From contig NZ_JAEQND010000010.1 of the NCBI RefSeq assembly GCF_016722765.1, positions 182,001 to 246,000 of the forward strand: a stretch of DNA of 64,000 nucleotides, in the 5' to 3' direction. The stretch is from Ramlibacter alkalitolerans. GTDB taxonomy: Bacteria; Pseudomonadota; Gammaproteobacteria; Burkholderiales; Burkholderiaceae_C. Positions within the stretch are counted from its first letter, which is position 1. Each line of letters begins with the position of its first letter. Both the position numbers and the translations under genes were made by a program. This document shows positions 18,155 through 27,600 of the stretch, in pieces. The notes below the pieces were generated by a model, which saw nothing but the letters and a program-made list of their open reading frames with translations, did no database searches and had not been told where the DNA came from.

Positions 18155-19756
18155 ATGAAGAGAATCCCCTTGCGCAAGCACTTTGCCATCGCCGCCCTCG
18201 CACTCGCCGCCGCGGCCGGCGCCCACGCCAAGACCCTGGTGTTCTGCTCCGAAGGCAGCCCCGAGAACTTCTATCCCGGCGTCAACACCACCGGCACGTC
18301 CTTCGATGCCGCCGAACCGGTCTACAACCGCATCGTCGAATTCGAGCGGGGCGGCACCAAGGTCGTGCCGGGGCTGGCCGAGCGGTGGGACATCTCGCCC
18401 GACGGCCTGGTCTACACCTTCCACCTGCGCAAGGGCGTGAAGTGGCACAGCCACCGCGCCTTCAAGCCGACGCGCGACTTCAACGCCGACGACGTGATGT
18501 TCGCGTTCGACCGCCAGTGGAAGGAGGACCATCCCTTCTTCAAGGTGACGAGTTCCAACCACTCGTACTTCAACGACATGGGCCTGCCCAAGCTGCTGAA
18601 GTCGGTGGAGAAAGTCGACGACTCCACGATCCGCATCACGCTGAACAAGCCCGAGGCGCCCTTCCTGGCCAACCTGGCGATGCCCTACGCCGCGATCCAG
18701 TCGAAGGAATACGCGGACGCCATGCTCAAGGCCGGCACGCCGGAGAAGATCGACCAGGAGCCGATCGGCACCGGCCCGTTCTTCCTGATCCAGTACCAGA
18801 AGGACGCGGTGATCCGCTACAAGGCCTTCCCGCAGTACTGGGGCGGCAAGGCGAAGATCGACGACCTGGTGTTCTCGATCACGCCCGACGCCTCCGTGCG
18901 CTGGGCCAAGCTGCAGAAGGGCGAGTGTCACGTGATGCCCTACCCGAACCCGGCCGACCTCGACGCGATCCGCAAGGACGCGAAGGTGACGGTGCTGGAG
19001 CAGCCGGGCCTCAACATCGGCTACCTCGCCTACAACGTGACGAAGAAGCCCTTCGACGACGTGCGCGTGCGCAAGGCCGTGAGCATGGCGATCAACCGCA
19101 AGGCGATCCTCGACGGCGTGTACCTGGGCACGGGCGTGATCGCCAAGAACCCGATCCCGCCGACGATGTCGGCGTACAACGACGCGATCAAGGACGATCC
19201 CTTCGATCCGGAAGGCGCGAAGAAGCTGCTGGCGCAGGCCGGCTACAAGGACGGCTTCAGCACCGACCTGTGGGCCATGCCGGTGCAGCGTCCCTACAAC
19301 CCGAACGCCAAGCGCATCGCCGAACTGATGCAGGCCGACCTGGCCAAGGTGGGCGTGAAGGCGGAGATCAAGACCTTCGAGTGGGGCGAGTACCGCAAGC
19401 GGATGCAGAACGGCGAGCACCAGATGGGCATGCTGGGCTGGACGGGCGACAACGGCGACCCCGACAACTTCCTGCACACCCTGCTCGGATGCGATTCGGC
19501 CAAGAGCAACGGCTCCAACGTCGCGAAGTTCTGCTACCAGCCCTTCGAGGACCTGGTGCTGAAGGCCAAGACGGTGACCAAGCCCGCCGAGCGCGACGCG
19601 CTGTACAAGCAGGCGCAGGTGATCTTCAAGCAGCAGGAGCCGTGGCTGACGATCGCCCACGCCGTGCAGCTCAAGCCGGTGCGCAAGGAAGTCGTCGACT
19701 TCAAGCTGAGCCCGTTCGGGCGGCATGTGTTCTACGGGGTGGACATCAAGGAGTAA
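18155..19756 (+). CDS. dppA: dipeptide/oligopeptide ABC transporter substrate-binding protein
   Basis: 533 residues, periplasmic (SBP family 5). The signal peptide MKRIPLRKHFAIAALALAAAAGAHA ends at residue 25. The mature protein opens KTLVFCSEGSPENFYPGVNTTG, very like DppA, and includes the family signature around YNRIVEFERGGTKVVPGLAERW. SD AAGGAG precedes ATG 18155. Last gene of the dpp operon, so the receptor is distal here rather than first as in E. coli. DppA relatives also bind heme or delta-aminolevulinate; the ligand is not decided by sequence. Confidence 0.94.
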   Translation: MKRIPLRKHFAIAALALAAAAGAHAKTLVFCSEGSPENFYPGVNTTGTSFDAAEPVYNRIVEFERGGTKVVPGLAERWDISPDGLVYTFHLRKGVKWHSHRAFKPTRDFNADDVMFAFDRQWKEDHPFFKVTSSNHSYFNDMGLPKLLKSVEKVDDSTIRITLNKPEAPFLANLAMPYAAIQSKEYADAMLKAGTPEKIDQEPIGTGPFFLIQYQKDAVIRYKAFPQYWGGKAKIDDLVFSITPDASVRWAKLQKGECHVMPYPNPADLDAIRKDAKVTVLEQPGLNIGYLAYNVTKKPFDDVRVRKAVSMAINRKAILDGVYLGTGVIAKNPIPPTMSAYNDAIKDDPFDPEGAKKLLAQAGYKDGFSTDLWAMPVQRPYNPNAKRIAELMQADLAKVGVKAEIKTFEWGEYRKRMQNGEHQMGMLGWTGDNGDPDNFLHTLLGCDSAKSNGSNVAKFCYQPFEDLVLKAKTVTKPAERDALYKQAQVIFKQQEPWLTIAHAVQLKPVRKEVVDFKLSPFGRHVFYGVDIKE

Positions 19757-19760
19757 GGAC

Positions 19761-19858
19761 CGTCACCCCCGCGCAGGCGGGGGCCCAGGGCTTCCCATGA
19801 GAAGGGCCGCGCAGCGGCCCTTCTTTCTGGGTCCCCCGCCTTCGCGGGGGATGACATA
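19761..19858. repeat. family B palindromic repeat with nested hairpin
   Basis: GTCACCCCCGCGCAGGCGGG at the left and CCCCGCCTTCGCGGGGGATGAC at the right, surrounding the hairpin at 19801-19823. It is directly followed by two perfect 22-base direct repeats (GGGGGAGCGGGGGATGACGTGA at 19859-19880 and 19881-19902) that copy the repeat's right end, probably by slippage. Confidence 0.75.
19801..19826 (+). terminator. Rho-independent terminator candidate after dppA
   Basis: Perfect 10-bp stem GAAGGGCCGC / GCGGCCCTTC with a 3-base loop, followed by TTT. It sits 45 bases after the dppA stop inside a family B repeat. Confidence 0.55.
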
Positions 19859-19953
19859 GGGGGAGCGGGGGATGACGTGAGGGGGAGCGGGGGATGACGT
19901 GAGGGCGCTGCGGATGACGCGGGATGCGTACGGAGAACGACGCGAGAGGGTGC

Positions 19954-19959
19954 CACAAT
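19954..19959 (+). promoter_or_regulatory. candidate extended -10 box (TGC-CACAAT) for mtnN
   Basis: CACAAT with TG one base upstream (extended -10 form) ends 6 bases before the mtnN ATG. No SD lies in between (CCCGCC), so a leaderless mRNA is predicted. Confidence 0.4.
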
Positions 19960-19965
19960 CCCGCC

Positions 19966-20664
19966 ATGCGCACCGCCATCGTCTCCGCCATGCAGGAGGA
20001 ACTCTCCGCCGTCCTTGCGCTGTTGCCCGACGAGCAGAAGCAGGCGGCCGGGGGGCGTGACTACTGGGTCGGCCACCTGCACGGACAGGAAGTGGTGGCG
20101 GTGCTCTCGCGCATCGGCAAGGTGGCGGCAGCCACCACGGCCACGGCGCTGATCGAACGCTTCCGCGTGGACCGCATCGTGTTCACCGGTGTCGCCGGCG
20201 GCCTCGCGGCCGGCGTGAACCGGGGCGACGTGGTGATCGCGGAGGACTTCCTGCAGCACGACCTCGATGCCTCGCCGCTGTTCCCGCGCTACGAAGTGCC
20301 CCTCTATGGCACCGACCGCTTCGCGACAGATCCGACGCTCACGGAGCAACTGGCCGCCGCGGTCCGCAAGGCCCTGCACGGCGCGCACGTGCACCGCGGG
20401 CTGGTGGTGAGCGGGGACCGCTTCGTGGCCAGCGCGCTGGAGAGCCAGGCGCTGCAGCGCGCCTTGCCGCAAGCGCTGGCCGTGGAGATGGAGGGCGCGG
20501 CGTTCGCGCAGGTCTGCCGCGACTACGGCGTGCCGTTCGCCGCGGTGCGCACCGTGTCCGACCGCGCCGACGACGCAGCGCACGGTGACTTCCTCAGCTT
20601 CATCGACCAGGTCGCGAGCCGCCATTCGGCGGCCATCGTGCAGGCGCTGCTCGAAGCCGCCTGA
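19966..20664 (+). CDS. mtnN: 5'-methylthioadenosine/S-adenosylhomocysteine nucleosidase
   Basis: 232 residues, matching E. coli MtnN (232). Cleaves adenine from MTA and SAH in methyl recycling and AI-2 supply. Start RTAIVSAMQEELSAVLALL, FTGVAGGLAAGVNRGDVVIAEDFLQHDLDAS, VSGDRFVAS and the ribose/catalytic segment AVEMEGAAFAQVC are all family-typical; the catalytic Asp lies in SDRADDAAHGDF. ATG 19966 preferred over an upstream in-frame start at 19924. Convergent with the next gene, 1 base apart. Confidence 0.95.
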   Translation: MRTAIVSAMQEELSAVLALLPDEQKQAAGGRDYWVGHLHGQEVVAVLSRIGKVAAATTATALIERFRVDRIVFTGVAGGLAAGVNRGDVVIAEDFLQHDLDASPLFPRYEVPLYGTDRFATDPTLTEQLAAAVRKALHGAHVHRGLVVSGDRFVASALESQALQRALPQALAVEMEGAAFAQVCRDYGVPFAAVRTVSDRADDAAHGDFLSFIDQVASRHSAAIVQALLEAA

Positions 20665-20665
20665 T

Positions 20666-21346
20666 TCATTCCTCGCCGAAGTCCAGGGTCAGCCCGATCG
20701 TCCAGTTCGAGGGCGCAGGCCCGTGCAGGCGCTGCGCGCGGCTGAAGTCCACCTTCCACAGGCGCCCGGCCTCCCAGCGCACCCCCGCGCGAAGCTGCTG
20801 CGTGCGGTCCTGCAGGTAGCGTTCGGCGGTGAAGGTCCAGCGTTCCAGGGGCGTCCAGTCCGCGCCGACGCCATGCCGCGGCACGTTGGTCGCCGAGCGA
20901 AGGAAGTCGCGCCCCACATTGAGGTGCAGGGCCAGCTCCGGCCTGGCCACCCAGGTGGCGATCGCCACGGCGCGGGTCCCCACGAAGCGGGGCCGCTGCC
21001 CCGGCTGCCACACGGGCTGCAGGTCGATGCCGACGCTGACGCCAGCCGCGACTTCGGCGGCCCATTTCGCTTCTGCGTTCCAGCCGGTGCCCGAGTCGGC
21101 GACGGCCCGGGGGTGCTCCGCGGCGATCCCCAGTTCCACGGGGCCGACGCGGCAGTTGAAGCCGGCGTGCAGCAGGCGATCGCCGCCCACCTGCCGGGTG
21201 AACCAGGTTTCCTGCTCGCACTCGCCCTGGGGCAGGATGGTGGCGTCGTCGACGCCGTGGTGCCCCCCGGCGGCCCAGGTGCTGCACGAGACGGCCGAAG
21301 CCGCGATCAGCAGCGCTGCGGTGCGGGAGGCTCTGGCTCGGGTCAT
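20666..21346 (-). CDS. exported protein, possible outer-membrane protein, beside czc genes
   Basis: 226 residues from ATG 21346. The N-terminus MTRARASRTAALLIAASAVSCSTWAAGG is a signal peptide. The mature part alternates polar and hydrophobic residues (beta-strand-like) and ends NWTIGLTLDFGEE, suggesting a small beta-barrel or periplasmic beta protein; two cysteines follow early (GECEQETW and FNCRVG). No named family recognised. It is divergent from the czcICBA genes with a 223-base shared gap, and may be co-regulated with metal resistance; that is inference. Confidence 0.72.
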   Translation of the reverse strand: MTRARASRTAALLIAASAVSCSTWAAGGHHGVDDATILPQGECEQETWFTRQVGGDRLLHAGFNCRVGPVELGIAAEHPRAVADSGTGWNAEAKWAAEVAAGVSVGIDLQPVWQPGQRPRFVGTRAVAIATWVARPELALHLNVGRDFLRSATNVPRHGVGADWTPLERWTFTAERYLQDRTQQLRAGVRWEAGRLWKVDFSRAQRLHGPAPSNWTIGLTLDFGEE

Positions 21347-21569
21347 GGGAAAATGATGGCGATACTGAAACGAAATGTCACATGTGGCCGCGTGAGGCGC
21401 GACCGGCGGGCGGCAGCCCAGGACGGGCGGCGCCCGTTGCACTCCCCCGCGCAACACTACGCGAATGCGACACCGACTGTCGCTTTCTTCACCGATCCGG
21501 GCGCCAAGCGGCGGCCGGATGCATGAACCCATTGCAGACTTGCGTCCTCATCTGTAAAAAGACGTTTCG
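21347..21569. promoter_or_regulatory. divergent promoter region for czcI and the exported protein
   Basis: 223 bases, with an AT-richer end near czcI (CATCTGTAAAAAGACG at about 21549-21564). Weak -35/-10 candidates TTGCAG (from about 21533) and TGTAAA (about 21553) have a short 15-base spacing. No metal-responsive operator of the MerR dyad type is obvious. Confidence 0.35.
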
Positions 21570-21938
21570 ATGCGCCGATTCGTCCTCCTGCTCGTCACCC
21601 TCCTGCTCCCGCTGCAGTTCGCGTGGGGAGCGGTGACCGCCTATTGCCAGCACGAGGAAGGTCCGGCCAGCGCGCATTTCGGCCATCACGAGCACGTCCA
21701 CAACGCGCAGACCGTCAAGAAGGCGGACAGCGGCAAGTGGGCGCAGGACAACGACTGCGGCATCTGCCACGCCGCCGCCCTGGCGGCGCTGACCGGCGCG
21801 GTGCCCAGCGCGGCGCCCGCTTTCCTGCACGCCGCACCCATCGCCGCGATGGCGCACCCCGCGGCCGCGCCCGAACAGGAACCTCCCGAACGCCCGCAGT
21901 GGGCACGCCTCGCCTGGCCGGCGGGGCGACTGACCTGA
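21570..21938 (+). CDS. czcI: CzcI-like periplasmic metal-resistance protein
   Basis: 122 residues. The signal peptide RRFVLLLVTLLLPLQFAWGAVTA is followed by YCQHEE, HFGHHEHVH and a CGICH motif, so the mature protein is rich in His and Cys for metal binding. Size, signal and position at the head of czcCBA match CzcI of the Cupriavidus czc operon, which has a regulatory or accessory role. The Pro/Ala-rich tail is variable in the family. Confidence 0.82.
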   Translation: MRRFVLLLVTLLLPLQFAWGAVTAYCQHEEGPASAHFGHHEHVHNAQTVKKADSGKWAQDNDCGICHAAALAALTGAVPSAAPAFLHAAPIAAMAHPAAAPEQEPPERPQWARLAWPAGRLT

Positions 21939-21986
21939 AGCGTCACTCTCGTCTCGCCGAATCCTCGGTTCCAACCATGAGATTCG

Positions 21987-23204
21987 ATGAGAAGACTCGT
22001 CTTGCTGCTCGCAGGGGCAGCCGCATTCCTCCAGCCCCTGGCCGCACCCGCCCAGGCCGTCCTGCCTGCGCTCACGCTGGAGCGCGCGCTGGAACGCGCC
22101 GCGGCGCGCAGCCCGGAGATCGCCGCCGCACGCCGGGGTGTCGAGGCCGCCGAGGGCGCGGTCCGGCAGGCCGGTGCCCGGCCTAATCCGACCCTGAACG
22201 CCTCGGTCGAGGACTTCCGGCGCGACGCGCGGACGACCACGGCGACGCTCGACCTGCCGCTGGAATCGGGCGCCAGGAGATCGGCCCGCATCGCCGCCGC
22301 CGAGCGCGCCCGCGACGTGGCGCAGGCCGAGGCAGCCAACGCCCGGGCGCAGGTACGCGCCGGCGTGATCGCCGCCTATTTCCAGGTGCTGGTCGCGCAG
22401 GAGCGCACCCGCATCGCGGGCAGCTCGGTCGAGCTGGCCGCGCGGGGGGCCGAGGCGGCCAGCAAGCGGGTCGCCGCCGGCAAGGTCTCTCCGGTCGAAG
22501 AGACGCGGGCGGCGGTCGACCTGGCGAACGCGCGGCTCGAAGCCGCCGAAGCGGCGGCGGAGTTGCAGGCCGCCCGGCTGGTGCTGGCCGCGGCGCTGGG
22601 GGAGCTGGCGCCCGATTTCAACGAAGTCGCTGCCATCGCGGCCGGCATGCCGCAGCGTGGCGCGGTGCCCGAGCTGCTGGCCAGGCTCGATGCCGCGCCG
22701 GCCCTGCAGGCCGCCCGGCTCGAAATCGAACGACGGCGGGCGCTGGTGGACGTGGAGCGTGCGCGCAGGCACGCCGACCTCACCCTCAGCGTCGGAGCCA
22801 AACGGGACAACGCACTCGGGCGCACCCAGGCGGTGGTGGGAATCTCCGTGCCGCTGCCGCTGGTCGATCGCAACGAAGGGGCGATCTACGAGGCCGCGCA
22901 GCTTGCCGAGCGGGCGGGCGATGAACTGCAGGCCGCGCGGCTGCGGCTGGCCTCCGAGTTGCAGCAGGCCGCGAGCCGCCTGGCCGTGGCCCGGGCCTCC
23001 GCGACCACGCTGCAGGACGCGGTGCTGCCGGCAGCGACGGCGGCCCACCAGGCCGCCACCATCGGATTCGAGGCCGGCAAGTTCAGCTTCATGGAAGTCC
23101 TGGACGCGCAGCGCTCGCTGCTGGCGGCGCGCGCACGCCACCTGAACGCCTTGTCCGCGGCCTGGCAGGCCGCTGCATCCATTGACCGCATCGTCGGCGA
23201 GTGA
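21987..23204 (+). CDS. czcC: heavy-metal efflux outer-membrane factor (TolC family)
   Basis: 405 residues. Signal peptide MRRLVLLLAGAAAFLQPLAAPAQA, then LTLERALERAAARSPEIAAARRG, the TolC-family repeat opening. Long Ala/Glu/Arg helices follow, including GARPNPTLNAS and a second repeat ending FMEVLDAQRSLLAARA. Forms the outer-membrane channel of the CzcCBA tripartite pump. czcB begins 10 bases downstream. Confidence 0.92.
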   Translation: MRRLVLLLAGAAAFLQPLAAPAQAVLPALTLERALERAAARSPEIAAARRGVEAAEGAVRQAGARPNPTLNASVEDFRRDARTTTATLDLPLESGARRSARIAAAERARDVAQAEAANARAQVRAGVIAAYFQVLVAQERTRIAGSSVELAARGAEAASKRVAAGKVSPVEETRAAVDLANARLEAAEAAAELQAARLVLAAALGELAPDFNEVAAIAAGMPQRGAVPELLARLDAAPALQAARLEIERRRALVDVERARRHADLTLSVGAKRDNALGRTQAVVGISVPLPLVDRNEGAIYEAAQLAERAGDELQAARLRLASELQQAASRLAVARASATTLQDAVLPAATAAHQAATIGFEAGKFSFMEVLDAQRSLLAARARHLNALSAAWQAAASIDRIVGE

Positions 23205-23214
23205 GGGGAACGCA

Positions 23215-24600
23215 ATGAACATCTCGAGGAAGCAGGGCCTTCTCATGGCCGCGATCGTGGCACTGGGCCTGTCCGCCGGCGGCGCCGTGCTGATGACGGA
23301 GCGGCGCGCCCCGGTCGGCGAGGAACACGCGCACGGCCATGGCCACGGCGACGAGCACGAGCACGAAGAGGGGCACGGGCACGAGCACGAGCACAAGGAC
23401 GAAGCGCACGCCGGCGACGCCCACGAACACGAGGGCGAAGGCAAGGACGAAGCCCACGCGGGGCACGAGCACAAGGACGAAGCGCACGCCGGCGCCGCGC
23501 ACGAACACAAGGACGAACACAAGGGCGAAGCCCACGCCGGGCACGAGCACACGGGCGAGCCGCACGCGGCGCCGCGGCTCGTGAAGCTCAATGAAGCCCA
23601 GGCCAAGGCGGCGGCCGTCGGCGTGTCGCCGGCCGGGCCGGGCACGCTGCAGTCGGCGCAGGCCTACCAGGGCGAGATCCGCTTCAACGAAGACCGCACG
23701 GCGCATGTCGTGCCGCGCGTCGCCGGCGTGGCCGAGAGCGTGCCGGCCAACCTGGGGCAGTTCGTCCGCCGGGGCCAGGTGCTGGCGGTGTTCGCGAGCA
23801 CCACCGTGTCCGAGCAGCGCAGCGAATTCCTCGCCGCCGAACGCCGGCTGGAGGCGGCGCGCGTCACGTACGAGCGCGAACGCAAGCTGTGGCAGCAGAA
23901 GATCTCCGCCGAACAGGATTACCTGCAGGCCCAGAGCGCCTTGCGCGACGCGGAAATCGCGCACGCCAACGCGCAGCAGAAGCTCGCTGCCGTGGGCGCC
24001 TCCGGCAAGTCCGCCGCCCTGAACCGCTTCGAGCTGCGTGCGCCCTTCGACGGCACGGTGGTCGACAAGCACCTCACGCTGGGCGAGTCCGTCAAGGAGG
24101 ACGCCAACGTGTTCACGCTCTCGGACCTGAATTCGGTCTGGGCGGAGTTCGCCGTCGGGCCGCGGGACCTCGATGTCGTGCGCGTCGGCCAGCGGGTGGT
24201 GGTCTCCTCCACCGCCTCGCCGACCAAGGCGCAGGGCGTGATCTCCTATGTGGGCGCGCTGCTCGGCGAGCAGACCCGCACGGCGCGGGCGCGGGTGACG
24301 CTGGCCAACCCGCAAGGGGCATGGCGACCGGGCCTGTTCGTCACCGTCAGCGTGCTCGGCGCCGACCAGCCGGTGCCGCTGACGGTGCCCGCCGAGGCCC
24401 TGCAGAACATCGACAACCTGCCCATGGTGTTCCGCTCGGTGCGGGGCGGCTTCCAGGCAGTGCCGGTGCAGCCGGGGCGCTCCGATGGCCGCACGGTGGA
24501 AATCCTCGGCGGCCTGCAGGCCGGCGAGAAGGTCGCCACCACCAACGCGTTCGTGCTCAAGGCCGAAATCGGCAAGGGCAGCGCCGAACACACCCACTGA
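23215..24600 (+). CDS. czcB: heavy-metal efflux periplasmic adaptor with long His-rich segment
   Basis: 461 residues. An N-terminal membrane anchor (ISRKQGLLMAAIVALGLSAGGAVL) is followed by a stretch of about 85 residues (36-120, bases 23320-23575) with 24 His in HEHKDEAHAG-like units, probably a metal-catching periplasmic arm. The adaptor body has the barrel-sandwich, alpha-hairpin (RLEAARVTYERERKLWQQK) and beta-barrel parts, ending HTH. ATG 23215 has GAGGGGA upstream. Connects CzcA to CzcC. Confidence 0.93.
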   Translation: MNISRKQGLLMAAIVALGLSAGGAVLMTERRAPVGEEHAHGHGHGDEHEHEEGHGHEHEHKDEAHAGDAHEHEGEGKDEAHAGHEHKDEAHAGAAHEHKDEHKGEAHAGHEHTGEPHAAPRLVKLNEAQAKAAAVGVSPAGPGTLQSAQAYQGEIRFNEDRTAHVVPRVAGVAESVPANLGQFVRRGQVLAVFASTTVSEQRSEFLAAERRLEAARVTYERERKLWQQKISAEQDYLQAQSALRDAEIAHANAQQKLAAVGASGKSAALNRFELRAPFDGTVVDKHLTLGESVKEDANVFTLSDLNSVWAEFAVGPRDLDVVRVGQRVVVSSTASPTKAQGVISYVGALLGEQTRTARARVTLANPQGAWRPGLFVTVSVLGADQPVPLTVPAEALQNIDNLPMVFRSVRGGFQAVPVQPGRSDGRTVEILGGLQAGEKVATTNAFVLKAEIGKGSAEHTH

Positions 24601-24608
24601 AGCCCGCC

Positions 24609-27600
24609 ATGTTCGAACGCATCATCCGCTTCTGCATCGAGCAGCGCTGGCTCGTCATGCTGTCCGTGCTGGCCATGGCGGCGCTCGGCGTCTACAGCTA
24701 CTCCAGGTTGCCTGTCGATGCCGTGGCCGACATCTCCAACGTGCAGGTCGTGATCAACACGCAGGCCGCCGGCTACTCGCCGCTGGAGATCGAGCAGCGC
24801 GTGACCTACCCGGTGGAGACGGTGCTGGCCGGCCTGCCGGGCCTGGAGCAGACCCGCTCGCTCTCCCGCTACGGCCTGTCGCAGGTGACCGCGATCTTCC
24901 GCGACGGCACCGACATCTACTTCGCGCGCCAGCTGGTGAACCAGCGCATCCAGGAGGCGCGCGACCGGCTACCGCCCGGCGTGACGCCGGTGATGGGACC
25001 GATCTCGACCGGCCTGGGCGAGATCTATCTCTGGACCGTCGAGGCGGAACCCGGCGCGCGCAAGGCCGACGGCACCGCCTACACCCCGATGGACCTGCGC
25101 GAGATCCAGGACTGGGTGATCAAGCCGCAGCTGCGCAACGTGGCCGGCGTCACCGAGATCAACTCGATCGGCGGCTTCGAGAAGCAGTACGTGGTGGCGC
25201 CGAACCTGGAGCGCCTGTCGGCGCACGGCCTGAGCCTGGCCGACGTGGTCGGCGCGCTGGAGAAGAACAACGCCAACCAGGGCGCCGGCTACATCGAGCG
25301 CCGCGGCGAGCAGTACCTGGTGCGCGCGCCCGGCCAGGTGCGCTCGATCGACGACATCCGCGAGGTGATCGTCGGCAAGGCACAGGGGCAGCCGGTGCGC
25401 ATCCGCGACATCGCCGACGTCGACCTCGGGCGCGAGCTGCGCACCGGCGCGGCCACCGAGAACGGGCAGGAGGTGGTGCTGGGGACGGTGTTCATGCTGA
25501 TGGGGGAGAACAGCCGCGCGGTCTCGCGCGCCGTCGACCGCCAAATGCTGGCGATCAACAAGAGCCTGCCGGCCGGCGTCAAGGCGGTCACCGTGTACGA
25601 CCGCACCGTGCTGGTGGACAAGGCGATCGCCACCGTGCAGAAGAACCTGCTGGAAGGCGCCGCCCTCGTGATCGCGGTGCTGTTCCTGTTCCTCGGCAAC
25701 ATCCGCGCGGCGGTGATCACCGCGATGGTGATCCCGCTGGCCATGCTGTTCACGTTCACCGGCATGGTCAAGGGCGGCATCAGCGCCAACCTCATGAGCC
25801 TGGGCGCGCTCGACTTCGGGATCATCGTCGACGGCGCGGTGGTGATCGTGGAGAACTGCGTGCGGCGCCTGGCGCATGCGCAGGCCCACCATGGCCGGCC
25901 GCTGAACCGGGCCGAGCGCCTGCACGAGGTGTTCGCCGCCGCGCGCGAGGCACGGCGGCCGCTCCTCTACGGCCAGCTGATCATCATGGTGGTGTACGTC
26001 CCCATCCTGGCGCTCACGGGCGTGGAGGGCAAGATGTTCCATCCCATGGCGTACACGGTGCTGCTCGCGCTGCTGGGGGCGATGCTTCTGTCGATCACCT
26101 TCGTGCCGGCCGCCGTGGCGCTGTTCATGGGCGGCAAGGTGTCGGAAAAGCAGAGCCGGCCAATGGCGTGGGCGCAGCGGCATTACCAGCCGCTGCTCAA
26201 GTCCACCCTGGCCAATGCGCCGGTGGTCCTGACCTTCGCCGGCGTGCTGGTCCTCTTCTGCCTCGCGGTGGGCACGCGCCTGGGCAGCGAATTCGTGCCG
26301 AACCTGAACGAAGGCGACTTCGCGATCCAGGCCTTGCGCATCCCGGGCACCAGCCTGACGCAGTCGGTGGAGATGCAAAAGCAGCTCGAGACGCGGCTGA
26401 AGGCGAAGTTCCCCGAGATCGAGCGCGTGTTCGCCCGCACCGGGACGGCGGAGATCGCGGCCGACCCGATGCCGCCCAACATCTCGGACGGCTACATCAT
26501 GCTCAAGCCCCTGGACCAATGGCCCGCGCCGCGCAAGACGCGCGAGGAACTGATCGAGGCGATCCGCGACGAGACGGCCACCATCCCGGGCAACCTGTAC
26601 GAGTTCTCGCAGCCGATCCAGCTGCGCTTCAACGAACTGATTTCCGGCGTGCGCTCCGACGTCGCGGTCAAGGTGTTCGGCGACGACGAGGCGGTCCTGG
26701 GCACGACTGCCGGCCGGATCGCCGAAGTCCTGGAGCGCGTGCCCGGGGCCACCGAGGTGAAGGTGGAGCAGACCACCGGCCTGCCGATGCTCACGGTGCA
26801 GATCGACCGCGTCAAGGCGACGCGCTACGGCCTCAACATGAGCGACGTGCAGGACGTGGTGGCCACCGCGGTGGGCGGGCGCGAAGCCGGCACCGTGTTC
26901 CAGGGCGACCGGCGCTTCGGGCTGCTGGTCCGGCTGCCGGAAGCCGTGCGGGGCGACCTGCAGGCGCTCGGCCGGCTGCCGGTGCCGCTGCCGCGCAGCG
27001 GCGAATCCGGCCGCACCAGCTACATCCCGCTGGCGGAGGTGGCCACGCTGGACCTGGCCCCCGGCCCCAACCAGGTCTCGCGCGAGGACGGCAAGCGCCG
27101 CGTCGTGGTCAGCGCCAACGTGACCGGGCGCGACCTGGGCTCCTTCGTGGCCGACGCACAGGCGGCGATCGAGGGCTGGGTGAAGGTGCCGGCCGGCTAC
27201 TGGATCACCTGGGGCGGCACCTTCGAGCAATTGCAGTCCGCCACGCAGCGGCTGCAACTGGTGATCCCGGTGGCGCTGCTGCTGGTGTTCGTGCTGCTGT
27301 TCGCCGTGTTCGGCAACCTCAAGGACGGCCTGCTGGTGTTCACCGGCATCCCGTTCGCCCTCACCGGCGGGGTGCTGGCGCTGTGGGCGCGCGGGATTCC
27401 GCTGTCGATCTCCGCCGCGGTCGGTTTCATCGCGCTCTCGGGTGTGGCCGTCCTCAACGGACTCGTGATGATCACCTTCGTGCGCAAGTTGCGCGAGGAA
27501 GGGCGGCCGCTGCAACAGGCGGTGGAGGAGGGGGCCCTCAGCCGCCTGCGGCCGGTGCTCATGACGGCGCTGGTGGCCTCGCTCGGCTTCGTGCCCATGG

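Noticed and set aside
23889..24608. Open frame upstream of czcA that would give a 1294-residue protein
   Set aside because: It overlaps czcB in another frame and translates to Arg/Gly/Ala noise. CzcA begins with MFERIIRFCIEQRW at 24609.
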